Below are positions 26,146-34,843 of a DNA stretch of 64,000 nucleotides, in pieces. Origin of the DNA: Caldilineae bacterium (lineage in GTDB: Bacteria; Chloroflexota; Anaerolineae; JAAEKA01). Made by a program: the position numbers and the translations under genes. Location of the stretch: the NCBI GenBank assembly GCA_020634555.1, contig JACKBK010000005.1, positions 62,001 through 126,000 of the forward strand. Reading direction: 5' to 3'. Under the pieces are notes generated by a model. That model saw only the letters and a program-made list of their open reading frames with translations, ran no database searches and was not told the DNA's origin. Within the stretch, counting starts at the first letter, position 1; each line of letters opens with the position of its first letter.

Positions 26146-26333
26146 ACCGGCCAGACCACCAACGTAAAGGGCTTGCCAAGGCGCTGATGCAAGAGGGGTT
26201 GCTGCGGCTGCGAGGGCTGGGCGCGGTGGATGTCACCGTGGACACCGGCGACATGATGGCGGCTAACAAGCTATATGACAGCCTGAGGTTCACCGAAGCC
26301 TACAAGGGCTACGCCTGGGAGAAGGTTTTCTGA
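26146..26333 (+). pseudogene. C-terminal fragment of a GNAT acetyltransferase
   Basis: In a frame shifted from the methyltransferase fragment, the acetyl-CoA binding motif PDHQRKGLAKALM is followed by a typical GNAT C-terminal end (NKLYDSLRFTEAY) with a stop at 26331-26333. There is no N-terminal half and no start codon. Confidence 0.6.
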
Positions 26334-26434
26334 ACAAAACACCGTTGCCGCAGATTGGCGAACTGCAGCCAACACCAATGAACGGGAAAACTCACCGAAA
26401 TACACGTCGTGTTTGCAACTACTGGAGCAGAGTC

Positions 26435-27118
26435 ATGACATCATTCACGGAGATTCTTGAGAACGCGGGCGGCGCCCTGATGATCATCGGCACGGTGATC
26501 TTCCGCCCGTTGCTGGTCAGCCGCTACCGGCGCTGGAACACGATCGGCGACGAGACAACACGCAACCTGCCGGGCGACGAGCGCGTGCCCACACCGCTGG
26601 TAACACAAACGCTGGCGGTGACCATCCTCACGTCGCCCGCCAGCGTGTGGCCATGGCTGGCACAGATCGGCCAGGAGCGCGGCGGCATGTACAGCTACGA
26701 GTTGCTGGAGAACATTGCCCGCTGCCAGATGCACAACGCCGACAGCATCGTGCCCGAGTGGGAACTGCAAGTCGGCGCCCTAGTGCGTCTGGGACCGCCC
26801 GGCTATCCCGTGCACAAGGTGGTGGACATGGAGCATGGCCGCTGGCTGCTGCTGGCCGGCGCCGACCTCAAGACAGGCGAGGTGCCCGATCTGCCCACTC
26901 CCGGCCAGGCCGAGTACACCAACTACTCGTGGGTCTTCTTTCTTCAGGAACGACCCGACGGCTCGACTCGTCTGATCACCCGCAACCACCTGGACTATGC
27001 GCCGCGCAGCTTTGCGCTCAAGATGATCTGGGAATGGTTCACCGATCCCATTGGATTCGTGATGACCCGCAAGATGCTGCTGGAAATCAAACAGCGCGCC
27101 GAGAAAGCGCCGGTTTAG
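26435..27118 (+). CDS. Unrecognised protein, possible SRPBCC-like (227 aa)
   Basis: The start is at 26435, where GGAG lies 8 bases upstream; the longer frame upstream has no ribosome site. A hydrophobic N-terminal segment (GGALMIIGTVIFRPLLV) is followed by a soluble domain with VTILTSPASVWPWLAQIG, GWLL-like strands and a C-terminal LKMIWEWFTDPIGFVM. The P-x-x-VWPWL-x-Q-G pattern is reminiscent of SRPBCC ligand-binding folds. It is the only intact gene among remnants. The function is unknown. Confidence 0.7.
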   Translation: MTSFTEILENAGGALMIIGTVIFRPLLVSRYRRWNTIGDETTRNLPGDERVPTPLVTQTLAVTILTSPASVWPWLAQIGQERGGMYSYELLENIARCQMHNADSIVPEWELQVGALVRLGPPGYPVHKVVDMEHGRWLLLAGADLKTGEVPDLPTPGQAEYTNYSWVFFLQERPDGSTRLITRNHLDYAPRSFALKMIWEWFTDPIGFVMTRKMLLEIKQRAEKAPV

Positions 27119-27254
27119 CAAAGGATGGCTGCTGCCGGTCTATGCCGAGCGGCCTGAGCGGCTGAAGATGAAGATCTACGACGGGGTGGGCCACAGCGTC
27201 ACCAGGGAGATGGCGGATGACGTGGCCGAGTGGTTCACAGTCTATCTGTCCTGA
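27117..27254 (+). pseudogene. C-terminal fragment of an alpha/beta hydrolase
   Basis: This frame encodes LPVYAERPERLKMKIYDGVG, then HSVTREM and EWFTVYL before a TGA. The GVGH block with a following aromatic helix is the usual catalytic-His end of small alpha/beta hydrolases. No nucleophile-elbow part lies upstream, because the neighbouring gene ends at its border. Confidence 0.6.
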
Positions 27255-27281
27255 CCAGGAGATAGTCTGAGTATTACAGTG

Positions 27282-28067
27282 CTATTCTTCGGGCTGGTTT
27301 GGGGGAGCCTGGGATTCAACCTCAGGAGATTCGGGTGGAGTCTCGACGACAAGCGTTGCCGGCGTAACCGTCGGCAGGCGGGACGCAGCCAGTGCAGCGG
27401 CTTCTCGCACGCGCCAGTCTTCATCGGGGTCTTCCTGACGGGCGTGCAACGCCTCACGTGTTGCCGGATCACCCAGCCTGCCCAGCGCCAACGCTGCGGC
27501 TCGTCGTACCATTGGATCGGTGTCCTCGGCCAGCAAAGTCAACAACCGCGATGCCGGGGCGGGTCGGAGATCGGTTGATCTTCGCTCCCTAGGCCAGCCA
27601 GTACGTGCCAGCGCTTCTGCTGCGCTCTGGCGAACTAACGCGTCTGGGCTTTCCAGCAATTGTTCCAGCGCCGCGGCGACAGTATCGTCCGCAGGATAGT
27701 GACCTAACGCATCGGCAACTGCTGCCTGGATCGCTGGCTTGCCGCTGGCTGCTGACTCGATCAGGACACCACGGGCGCTACGGCCGCCGATTTGAGCAAG
27801 CGCGGCACCGGCTTCGTTGCGTAGCAACGGATCGTCGCTGTCCAACGCCGCAGCCAATGCATCTACACCGTTGCGGCCAGGATCGGACTCGCCCAATGCT
27901 TCGGCGGCCAGCCAGCGCTGGCCAGGACGCCCTTCGTCCAATAAAACAACCAGGGTATCGCGATCGGCGCTTGGCAGTTTTTTGCTGCCCGCGGCATCCA
28001 TCCTCAGCCCGACAAGCCAGGCAAGAAATCGCGCCCACAGGTCAGCCAAACGATCCAGGAAGCTCAT
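27282..28067 (-). CDS. HEAT/PBS-lyase-like repeat protein (261 aa)
   Basis: The ATG at 28067 overlaps the stop of the upstream gene in an ATGA, which fixes the start. An amphipathic N-terminal helix (MSFLDRLADLWARFLAWLVG) may touch the membrane. It is followed by about six HEAT-like helical repeats (RWLAAEALGESD, LLRNEAGAALAQIG, LVRQSAAEALARTG, MVRRAAALALGRLG). The tail is Pro/Glu-rich. Such repeats mediate protein-protein contacts. It is the final gene of the LivJ-like/membrane-protein group. Confidence 0.82.
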   Translation of the reverse strand: MSFLDRLADLWARFLAWLVGLRMDAAGSKKLPSADRDTLVVLLDEGRPGQRWLAAEALGESDPGRNGVDALAAALDSDDPLLRNEAGAALAQIGGRSARGVLIESAASGKPAIQAAVADALGHYPADDTVAAALEQLLESPDALVRQSAAEALARTGWPRERRSTDLRPAPASRLLTLLAEDTDPMVRRAAALALGRLGDPATREALHARQEDPDEDWRVREAAALAASRLPTVTPATLVVETPPESPEVESQAPPNQPEE

Positions 28068-28468
28068 CGGTATGGAATGGGCCGGTTGGCTGCCCAGAAC
28101 AGCTCGCGGGTCTGGTCTTGCAGCAACACGTAGAGGATCACGCCGCCGGCGATAGTGCCGATGGGGATAAACGGTATCTGGAACACCGCCAGGATCATCG
28201 CGCCGGTCCGCCCCCAGTTCTTGAGCTGCCACAGCCCCCAGCCCAGCGCCAGGTTCATTGCTGCGAGACCAGCCAGAACAGCCGCGACAATCAGCAAGGT
28301 TGAGCCAAGAAACCAGCCCGGCAGGCGCGCCAAAAACGCGCTCTCCCCCAGCGCCACCGCAGCCAGCGGTACCACCAGCGCGGCAATGGCCAGCAGCGCA
28401 AACAGGCCGCCACTGAAGAAGTGATAGGCGGCCACAAAATTGACTTTATCGCTGTCGGTCATGCGCAT
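28064..28468 (-). CDS. Small integral membrane protein (134 aa)
   Basis: Three to four hydrophobic helices (FALLAIAALVVPLAAVAL, STLLIVAAVLAGLAAMNLAL, MILAVFQIPFIPIGTIAGGV) make up nearly the whole protein. The start shares one base with the stop of the LivJ-like gene, and its own stop overlaps the HEAT gene. This tight packing indicates coupled production. A second ATG two codons downstream is equally possible. The function is not recognised; it could anchor the neighbouring proteins. Confidence 0.78.
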   Translation of the reverse strand: MRMTDSDKVNFVAAYHFFSGGLFALLAIAALVVPLAAVALGESAFLARLPGWFLGSTLLIVAAVLAGLAAMNLALGWGLWQLKNWGRTGAMILAVFQIPFIPIGTIAGGVILYVLLQDQTRELFWAANRPIPYR

Positions 28469-29595
28469 CAGGGACTGACCTGCACGAACGCGTTGTCGGC
28501 AACCTGGAATACGTAGACAGTGGGATCGGTGAGATCACCCTGTGAGTCGAAAGTCAGCGCGCCGGCCAGGGTGTCCACGGTTGCGCCGCGCAGCGCGTTG
28601 GCGACCTTGCCCGGGTCCAGCGAGTTGGCCTTCTTGACTCCTTCAGCCAGCGCCATTAGCGCGCTGTAGCCGTTAATGGAGTAGGTGTCGGGGTTGCGGA
28701 AGTCCACTGCCTGGTATTCCTTGATCCACTGGCTGTCGGCTACACTCTGCGGACTGGGCGCAAACGCGCTGACGTACATTCCTTCAGCCGCGCCGGCTGC
28801 CTCGTCGATGGTAGCCGAGAGGAATGCACCGTCCGACGCCAGCATTGGAGTGGTCATCCCTGCCTGGGTCAGCGCAACCCGCAGGTAGGGCGCCTCGATC
28901 TCGTAGCCGGCGTAGAAGATTGCATCGGGAGCGGCGCTCTGAATGGCCGCAATCTCTGCATCGTAACGATCCTGGCCCTCGGCGACCTGGCGGGTCAGCA
29001 CAACCTCAGCGCCTAGTTTCTGCAGCTCAGCTGTGATCTCGCGCGCCAGCCCGACGCCGTATTCGGTGTCGTTGTGCAGCACAGCGATCCGCTGCGCGCC
29101 CAAGGTGTTGACCAGAAAGCCCGCGTCCACCCGCGCCTGCACAGCGTCGTTGGCGTTAACGCGGAAGAAGTTGCGGTAACCCCGCTGGGTAATCGAGGTC
29201 TCAGAGGCAGTCGGCGTGATGACAACCACCGGCAGATCTTTGTAGGTCTCCATGGCTGCCAGAGTCTGGCCGCTGTTGTAGTGGCCGATGACGCCTAGCA
29301 CCTGCTCGCCGCTCGCCACGGACGCCGCCACCTCATCCGCCATCGCCACTGCCACGTCGGAGTCCGACTCGTCGTCCAGCGGCACGATCTTGACCTGATA
29401 GCCCAGCAGGCCGCCGTCACGGTTCAACTGAGCCGCGGCCAGTTTGGCGCCGCCCAGCACCGTCTGCCCGCCGTTGGCCTGGAAGCCAGTCAGCGGCGCC
29501 GCGACGTAGACGGTCACCTCACCCTTGGGCGAACTGCCGCGGCAGCCGGTCGCTATGAGTGCGATCAACAGCAGGCTGATCAACCACTTATGCAT
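28468..29595 (-). CDS. LivJ-type substrate-binding lipoprotein (375 aa)
   Basis: The lipoprotein signal (LLLIALIATGC) is followed by a type-I periplasmic-binding fold: VYVAAPLTGFQANGGQTVLGGAKLAAAQLNRDGG, VLGVIGHYNSGQTLA and VVVITPTASETSI. These are typical of branched-chain amino-acid binding proteins. No permease or ATPase gene is adjacent, so it may serve as a sensor for neighbouring membrane components or share a transporter encoded elsewhere. A MITE copy separates it from the coiled-coil gene upstream. Confidence 0.86.
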   Translation of the reverse strand: MHKWLISLLLIALIATGCRGSSPKGEVTVYVAAPLTGFQANGGQTVLGGAKLAAAQLNRDGGLLGYQVKIVPLDDESDSDVAVAMADEVAASVASGEQVLGVIGHYNSGQTLAAMETYKDLPVVVITPTASETSITQRGYRNFFRVNANDAVQARVDAGFLVNTLGAQRIAVLHNDTEYGVGLAREITAELQKLGAEVVLTRQVAEGQDRYDAEIAAIQSAAPDAIFYAGYEIEAPYLRVALTQAGMTTPMLASDGAFLSATIDEAAGAAEGMYVSAFAPSPQSVADSQWIKEYQAVDFRNPDTYSINGYSALMALAEGVKKANSLDPGKVANALRGATVDTLAGALTFDSQGDLTDPTVYVFQVADNAFVQVSP

Positions 29596-29680
29596 GGCTT
29601 GAAAGTCTCCGTGTTGCGTATTGCGTGACCTGTGGACGTTGTGTTACAGACCAATGGTTCACCGATCACTGATCACCGAT

Positions 29681-29949
29681 CTAGCTACCTGACAGTTTCG
29701 TGACGAGACCAACGAATGTCATGCTGAACGGGTCCATCGACCAGCCTGATAGCAGCGATGCATGATCTAACAGCCGTTTCGCATCGCCGCACTCTGCTCT
29801 AGTGAAGCATCTCTCCGCTCGTGACCGAGAGATGCTTCACTAGAGCAGAGTGCGATCAAGATCTAAGGCGGATTGTCCGGTTGCCTGCGTTAACGACATC
29901 GACTGTCAGACCCGTTCAGCATGACAAATGTAAAGTGTCGGGTAGCTAG
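29681..29949. mobile_element. MITE-like element, copy B (269 bp)
   Basis: This is a reverse-orientation homologue of 10049-10318. Both ends carry the inverted CTAGCTACC termini, and the inner palindrome (around 29815-29852) has diverged from perfect. ATCACCGAT flanks both sides, a possible 9-bp target duplication, though the region is itself rich in this string. The 383-bp gap holds no gene. Confidence 0.8.
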
Positions 29950-29978
29950 ATCACCGATTACTGGTTACTGATTACCGG

Positions 29979-30824
29979 CTACTGGCCCGGTCCGAATGTC
30001 TGGTAGTCGTAGATCTCGTTGATCGACTCGACCACATCCTGCAGGCTGTTGACCTCATCGGAGATGTCGGCCTGCAGGCGCTCGGCCTGGCCGCCGTCCA
30101 CATCTTTGCTGCCGATAAGCAACAACTGGCTATACACTGTTCCCAGCGATGCCAGGGAGCTGTCAAGCTGCAAATCCGCTCGCTGCATCCGGTTGTCCAG
30201 CTCGCTGATGTTGATCTGCAGCTGCTGCTGGTCGCCCAGAGTCGTCTCAAGCTGCTCGCGCACCCGTTGGTCGCTCGCCTGCGCCAGGCGGTGTTGCAGG
30301 TTAGGGATACTCTGCTTCAGCGCCTCACGGTCGCCAAGAATAATTGGGTCACTGCGATAGGCGTCCAGCCGGCGGGCTAAGCGGACCATGTTGCCGATCC
30401 AGTCGTAGATATCATTGGTGGTGCGCTTCAGGCGATCCTTGAGCACGCCATCGCGCTGGGCGGCCACCGCAGCGTTGATCTGTTCGTGATACTCCTCGGC
30501 CCGTTTGAGCTTTTCCTGTAGCGCCTTGTCGCGGATGCCGCCGATGCTGTATTCTTCACGGAAGAGGCGCTCCACCGCTTCCTCACGCTCGCGCTGGTCG
30601 GTCAACGCGCTGACGACGATGGCGCTCACAGCGACCAGTCCCAGCAGAATCCACGTCCACCAGTTCCACCACGGCAACAGCCCCGGCAACGGATTGGGCA
30701 GGAAGTAAGCCAGCAGAATCGAGCCTGCCAGGATGACGGCGTTTTCGATGCGAAAGAGCGCGTGCTCGAAGATGGCGCGGCGCGCCTTGCGATCGATGGT
30801 GTTGTGAATTGAGTCTGGGGGCAT
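29979..30824 (-). CDS. Membrane-anchored coiled-coil protein (281 aa)
   Basis: Two adjacent hydrophobic helices near residues 28-70 (AVILAGSILLAYFLPN, WTWILLGLVAVSAIVVSAL) are followed by about 200 residues of charged heptad-like helix (REREEAVERLFREEY, then QLETTLGDQQQLQINISEL). It starts 22 bases after the VWA protein gene, so the two are probably translated from one message. It may act as a tether or scaffold for the VWA or PspA protein at the membrane. It is not a recognised family. Confidence 0.82.
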   Translation of the reverse strand: MPPDSIHNTIDRKARRAIFEHALFRIENAVILAGSILLAYFLPNPLPGLLPWWNWWTWILLGLVAVSAIVVSALTDQREREEAVERLFREEYSIGGIRDKALQEKLKRAEEYHEQINAAVAAQRDGVLKDRLKRTTNDIYDWIGNMVRLARRLDAYRSDPIILGDREALKQSIPNLQHRLAQASDQRVREQLETTLGDQQQLQINISELDNRMQRADLQLDSSLASLGTVYSQLLLIGSKDVDGGQAERLQADISDEVNSLQDVVESINEIYDYQTFGPGQ

Positions 30825-30846
30825 GAAGTCAGCGATCGGGCGTTGG

Positions 30847-32559
30847 CTAGAAATACGAACTCAAAATCCGATACAACTGGCGGATCGTCTCCAGGTCGCC
30901 CTGGCGCATCTGGCCGCCGCTGGCGTCGGCGATGGTCTGCAGCACGTCGTAGTCGGCGTCGTCGCCGAACGCGATGGTGAAGACGACCACCGGCACGCCG
31001 CTGTTGTTGCCGCGCCGGATTGTCTCGCGCAGACGAAGCAGCGTGGTAGACGAGGCGTTCTCGCGACCGTCGGTCATGGCCACGATGGCGTTGATCCGTT
31101 CCGGGTCCGCATCCTGCTGTAGGCGGTCATAGGCCACCATAATCGCGTCCAGCAACGCCGTGTCGCCGCTTGCCTCCAGGTTGTCGATGCTGCGCTCCAG
31201 GTGGGCGCGGTTGTCCGCCATCGGTTCCAGCGGATCGATGTTGTTGACGAAGGTGCTGAACTCGACCAGCCCGACCTGTTCTTGGTCGCCCTTGATCTGG
31301 CCCAGAAACTCGCGCAGCGCGGCCTGCGCGGCGTCCAGCTTGTCGCCTTCCATGCTGCCGCTGGTGTCCACCACCAGGTAGATGTTGGCCTTGCGCTTGG
31401 TGAACTGCCAGACGTTCTGTACCACATCGACAACGGCCGGCCCCGGCACCTGCAAGGTCGTCTGGGGCTGGCTGGGGTCGGCGCCGTTGGCGGGAGAGAT
31501 GGCGCTCCCTTCCAGCGGCAACGAAAGATCGGACGGACGGAAGCCGGCCTGCAACACAACCTGCTGTGCCTCGGGCGACTGCACGAAATCACGAAACGCT
31601 CGAAAGGTCGAACGCTGGTTGTTTGTCAGGTCGCTGGACTCCAGTAACGCCAGCGGATGGTCGGCCCACAGCGTGCCCTCGGCGGGATACACCGCTACCA
31701 GTTCAGGCGAGCCGCTGCCCGCATCGCGGTTGTAGTTGACCACCAGATGTTCCTGAACCACAAACGAGTCCAGGAAATCACGCCCTTCTGCCCTGATGCG
31801 GTCGAGGATCGCGGTTTCGCCCTCTCCGTAGAACTTGACGGTGCGCTCGACGTTGGTGACGTAGTCGATGGTTTGCTGTGCAGTGGCGTCATCGACGGTC
31901 AGGCCGCGGGTCTTGCCTGCGCCAGCGTAGAACTCGGCCAGAGTTGCTAACAAGCCGCTGGCCTGGCTGGTGCTGGGGTGGCTCCAGCGAAAGTCGGGAT
32001 CGGCCGCGGCGCGCTGTTGAATTGTTTCCCAGCCGACCGCCTCATCGGGCCATCCCAGGCTGCGGGCCACGTCGTCCCACATCGCGATGACCACCGGGCT
32101 GACGGCGTAGCGCACGACTTCGCCGACCGGTGACGGTGCAATGGCGCTCTCCTCAAGTTGCTGCTGGCCGGCCCAGCGGCGGTCCAGTTGGTCCAGCCAC
32201 AGGCTGGAGTCGGGGGTCAACGCCTGGAAGCGCGGCGCATCTGACAGCGCTTCATCGACCATGAGGTCGGGAGCCAGCTCCAGCAACTGCACCTCCATCG
32301 TTTTGCGGTCATCGGTGCGCAGCTTTTGCTGGTTGAAACGGTCGACCAGATCGGAGATGAGAGCGGCCTTCTCCGGGGAATAGGCCAGGGTCAATGTCGC
32401 GCTGGCAGGGTCGGTGTCGGTGACGACCACATCGCTGCTGCTCTGGTCGCGTCCATTGATGGCGATCAGTGACAGGACACAGCCGAAAATGCAGAAGAAG
32501 CCGATGATCACCGTCGCCACGACGATCCATGGGCCGATGGAGGTTGTCTTCTTGGCCAT
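30847..32559 (-). CDS. Solute-binding-like protein with C-terminal VWA domain (570 aa)
   Basis: An N-terminal transmembrane helix (IVVATVIIGFFCIFGCVLSL) anchors a type-II solute-binding-like domain (TLTLAYSPEKAALISDLVDRF, to about 350). The C-terminal VWA domain has the MIDAS motif DTSGS (IYLVVDTSGSMEGDKLDAA) and a later VAMTDGRENAS metal-binding loop. This fusion of a binding domain with a metal-dependent adhesion domain suggests an extracellular ligand sensor or assembly factor. The gene starts 10 bases after the related 416-residue gene. The ligand is unknown. Confidence 0.87.
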   Translation of the reverse strand: MAKKTTSIGPWIVVATVIIGFFCIFGCVLSLIAINGRDQSSSDVVVTDTDPASATLTLAYSPEKAALISDLVDRFNQQKLRTDDRKTMEVQLLELAPDLMVDEALSDAPRFQALTPDSSLWLDQLDRRWAGQQQLEESAIAPSPVGEVVRYAVSPVVIAMWDDVARSLGWPDEAVGWETIQQRAAADPDFRWSHPSTSQASGLLATLAEFYAGAGKTRGLTVDDATAQQTIDYVTNVERTVKFYGEGETAILDRIRAEGRDFLDSFVVQEHLVVNYNRDAGSGSPELVAVYPAEGTLWADHPLALLESSDLTNNQRSTFRAFRDFVQSPEAQQVVLQAGFRPSDLSLPLEGSAISPANGADPSQPQTTLQVPGPAVVDVVQNVWQFTKRKANIYLVVDTSGSMEGDKLDAAQAALREFLGQIKGDQEQVGLVEFSTFVNNIDPLEPMADNRAHLERSIDNLEASGDTALLDAIMVAYDRLQQDADPERINAIVAMTDGRENASSTTLLRLRETIRRGNNSGVPVVVFTIAFGDDADYDVLQTIADASGGQMRQGDLETIRQLYRILSSYF

Positions 32560-32569
32560 GGGATACCCC

Positions 32570-33820
32570 TTACTGGGCCACGTTCAGGTCGAACCAGCGC
32601 AGCAGCGCCAGCAAGACATCCCGGTCCGGCGAGCGCATCGCCTCAGTGCGCGACACGATGGGCACAACACCCTGGTCTGCCCAGCGTGTAAACGGACTGT
32701 CCGGCTGGTCCACCGACACCTCGGCGTTGACTGGACGCAAACCATAGGCCACTGCCTGGGCCTGGACTTCCGGCGACAGCAGGTAGCGCTGAAACTCCAG
32801 GGCAGCGTTCTTTTCGGCTGCGCTGGTCTCCGGACCGATCCAAGTCGTGAACGGGAAGTCAAACCAGGTGACATACTTCGGGTAGAAGATCTCCAGCGGC
32901 TCGCCCCAGCGGGTCTGGATGCCCTCCATGTTGTTGAGCAGATCCGACTCCAGAAGCTGGCCACCGTCGCCGGCCGAGTAGCCGAACAGCGCAAAGTCCT
33001 CAGCTGTGTAAGCGCTGCCGCCGCTCAAATCGGTGGTGCTGCCCATCAACTCGCCAAGCCACTGCTGGAAGTCAGGATCCGTCACCTCCGCGGTGCCGAT
33101 ACCGGCCCTGTCATAGTACTCGCCGGCCGCCGCGACCATGGCTGCCAGCCCGCCGACATTCTTGCGCGGGTTGGGAACTACCAGCTTAAAAAATCCCCAC
33201 TCCGGCAGCCCGCCCAGTTCCGGCCATCCGCCCCTGGCAGTGGCGGCATCGTGGATTACCTGCCAATCGACGTCGCCGAACATCTGCTGCAGCACCTCGG
33301 CGCGGCTCTGGTAGACGCCCCAGGCAAACAGGCTGATGGCGATGGGCCGGGCGCGATATTCACCGTCAGTCAGGAAGACGTCGCGGCCCAGACGTTCTTT
33401 GTAGGCGACGTTGGCCAGTTCGGGCAGGTAGCGGCTGTCGGGGATCCACGCCGTCGGGAAACGTTCCATCGCCTGTTCCTGTTCAGGCGTTAGGTTCTCC
33501 AGATCGACATCAGGTGGCAACGCGCCGAACTCGTCGCGGTCGAACTTGCCCAGCGCCGACAGCCCGTCCATGGAGATGATCTCCACCTGGATCGGGTTGC
33601 CATCCAGTTCGTGCCCTTCGGCGTTGAACTGTTTGGCTGCCTCGTTGATCCAGTCGTAGACCGGCAGCGCCGTCAGAACACGCACGTTGACCGGCCCGCG
33701 CTGTTCGACGACAAGGGGCGAAGACGGCTGGTCGCTCAGCAGGCGCACCAGAGCAGCCATCCCGACGATCGCCAGGGCGGCCACAACTATGACGATAAAG
33801 ATCACGCGCGTACGGTTCAT
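32570..33820 (-). CDS. Membrane-anchored solute-binding-like protein (416 aa)
   Basis: An N-terminal anchor (VIFIVIVVAALAIVGMAALV) precedes a type-II solute-binding fold. VNVRVLTALPVYDWINEAAKQF is the ligand-pocket start, and FPFTTWIGPETSAAEKNAAL and YLLSPEVQAQAVAYGLRP are typical end segments. It resembles the N-terminal half of the VWA protein next to it, so the pair probably arose by duplication, with a VWA domain gained in one copy. No transporter genes are adjacent. Confidence 0.82.
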   Translation of the reverse strand: MNRTRVIFIVIVVAALAIVGMAALVRLLSDQPSSPLVVEQRGPVNVRVLTALPVYDWINEAAKQFNAEGHELDGNPIQVEIISMDGLSALGKFDRDEFGALPPDVDLENLTPEQEQAMERFPTAWIPDSRYLPELANVAYKERLGRDVFLTDGEYRARPIAISLFAWGVYQSRAEVLQQMFGDVDWQVIHDAATARGGWPELGGLPEWGFFKLVVPNPRKNVGGLAAMVAAAGEYYDRAGIGTAEVTDPDFQQWLGELMGSTTDLSGGSAYTAEDFALFGYSAGDGGQLLESDLLNNMEGIQTRWGEPLEIFYPKYVTWFDFPFTTWIGPETSAAEKNAALEFQRYLLSPEVQAQAVAYGLRPVNAEVSVDQPDSPFTRWADQGVVPIVSRTEAMRSPDRDVLLALLRWFDLNVAQ

Positions 33821-33960
33821 CTGTTTGTCGCTCCGCGGGTCAGTGTTCGGTTATCGGTGATCGGTAAACGGTGATCAGCTTCCAGATTGAGGCGTTCGGT
33901 GATTGCCGATTCTTCGATCACCGGGCCACCGTATACTGATTACCGGTGACCGTTCACCGA
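33821..33960. repeat. Spacer rich in GGTGATCGGT / ACCGATCAC strings
   Basis: Multiple direct and inverted copies of ATCACCGAT-like 9-mers occur here. The same strings flank MITE copy B. No gene is present, and folding is possible. Confidence 0.5.
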
Positions 33961-34644
33961 TCAGCCTTCTGCCAGTCCCAGCCGCCGCTTGCGCTCCATG
34001 AGTTGTTGGTCGATCTCGCGGCGATCCAGCGCTTCATCCAGTTGCGCATCAAGGCTGGAGGCCAGCATTTCGCTCTCCGCTGAGGCTTTGTCCAGCCGTT
34101 GGCGAATGCCTTCGGCGACCCGCGCCACGTCCTCGTCCCGGCTGCCGGCCAGGTCGTCGAGGCTGCGCATGGTCTGGTTGGAGATCTCCTTGGCCTTGGC
34201 CAGGTCCAACAGCGCTTGAAGCTGCTCCCGTTCCTGCTTAACAGTCGCAAGCTTGGCCTGGAGCTTCAGACGCGCGTCGCGCAGGCCATCGTACTCGCGC
34301 TCCAGTTGCGCCAACTGCACGCTGTACTCTTCGACGGTGGCGCGCGTTGCGTTCAGCTTGCTTTGGGCAGCTTCCGCGAGCGAGTCCTTGCCGTCAGAGA
34401 GCAACAAGTCGATGTCACGGTCCAGCCGTTCAGCCTGCGTCTGATACTCGTCGCGCTTGCGGCGAATTGTCTTGACCTGGCCGCCAACGGTCGCGACTGC
34501 GTCTTCCAGTTTGTCGAGGTTGTTCTCGATCTCGCGGATGTAATAGTTGTAGACCGCAACAGAGTTTGACTGCAGCGCCTGGTCAACCAGTTGGTGCAGA
34601 TTAGCAGAAACCAATATCTGGACTTTTTCCAGCAAAGTTGCCAT
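33961..34644 (-). CDS. PspA/IM30-family membrane-stress protein (227 aa)
   Basis: The protein is almost entirely coiled coil, with the PspA pattern. An N-terminal amphipathic helix (MATLLEKVQILVSANLHQL) is followed by YNYYIREIENNLDKLEDAVA and a long charged helical hairpin. The usual length is 220-260 residues. Family members polymerise on damaged membranes and maintain the proton gradient. Here pspA opens a run of membrane-facing genes, suggesting a membrane-related task shared with the VWA and coiled-coil proteins rather than the classical PspF-controlled stress operon. Confidence 0.86.
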   Translation of the reverse strand: MATLLEKVQILVSANLHQLVDQALQSNSVAVYNYYIREIENNLDKLEDAVATVGGQVKTIRRKRDEYQTQAERLDRDIDLLLSDGKDSLAEAAQSKLNATRATVEEYSVQLAQLEREYDGLRDARLKLQAKLATVKQEREQLQALLDLAKAKEISNQTMRSLDDLAGSRDEDVARVAEGIRQRLDKASAESEMLASSLDAQLDEALDRREIDQQLMERKRRLGLAEG

Positions 34645-34666
34645 AGGGTAGAACCTCCATTATTCT

Positions 34667-34696
34667 CTTATACGAAAAGCTGGCTGGTTTTGTCGC
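34667..34696 (-). promoter_or_regulatory. Weak candidate promoter upstream of the PspA gene
   Basis: On the minus strand GCGACA (34691-34696) and TATAAG (34667-34672) have an 18-base spacer. Both are imperfect. It lies about 25 bases before the start. Confidence 0.35.
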
Positions 34697-34843
34697 AGAG
34701 ATGATACCACAGAAGGGGCAAGGTTGCCAGCAATTCACGCGGCGCGCAGGAGTTTCGTACGGGGTGTCGTCACCCGGACGGAGCAGGCAGCAGGACGTGG
34801 ATGGCCTGGTCGATGACCGGCCATGGCAGGGGGTGAGGGCGCT

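Noticed and set aside
25750..26187. A single 145-residue protein
   Set aside because: It is a fusion of PAS and methyltransferase fragments with a duplication-induced frame break.
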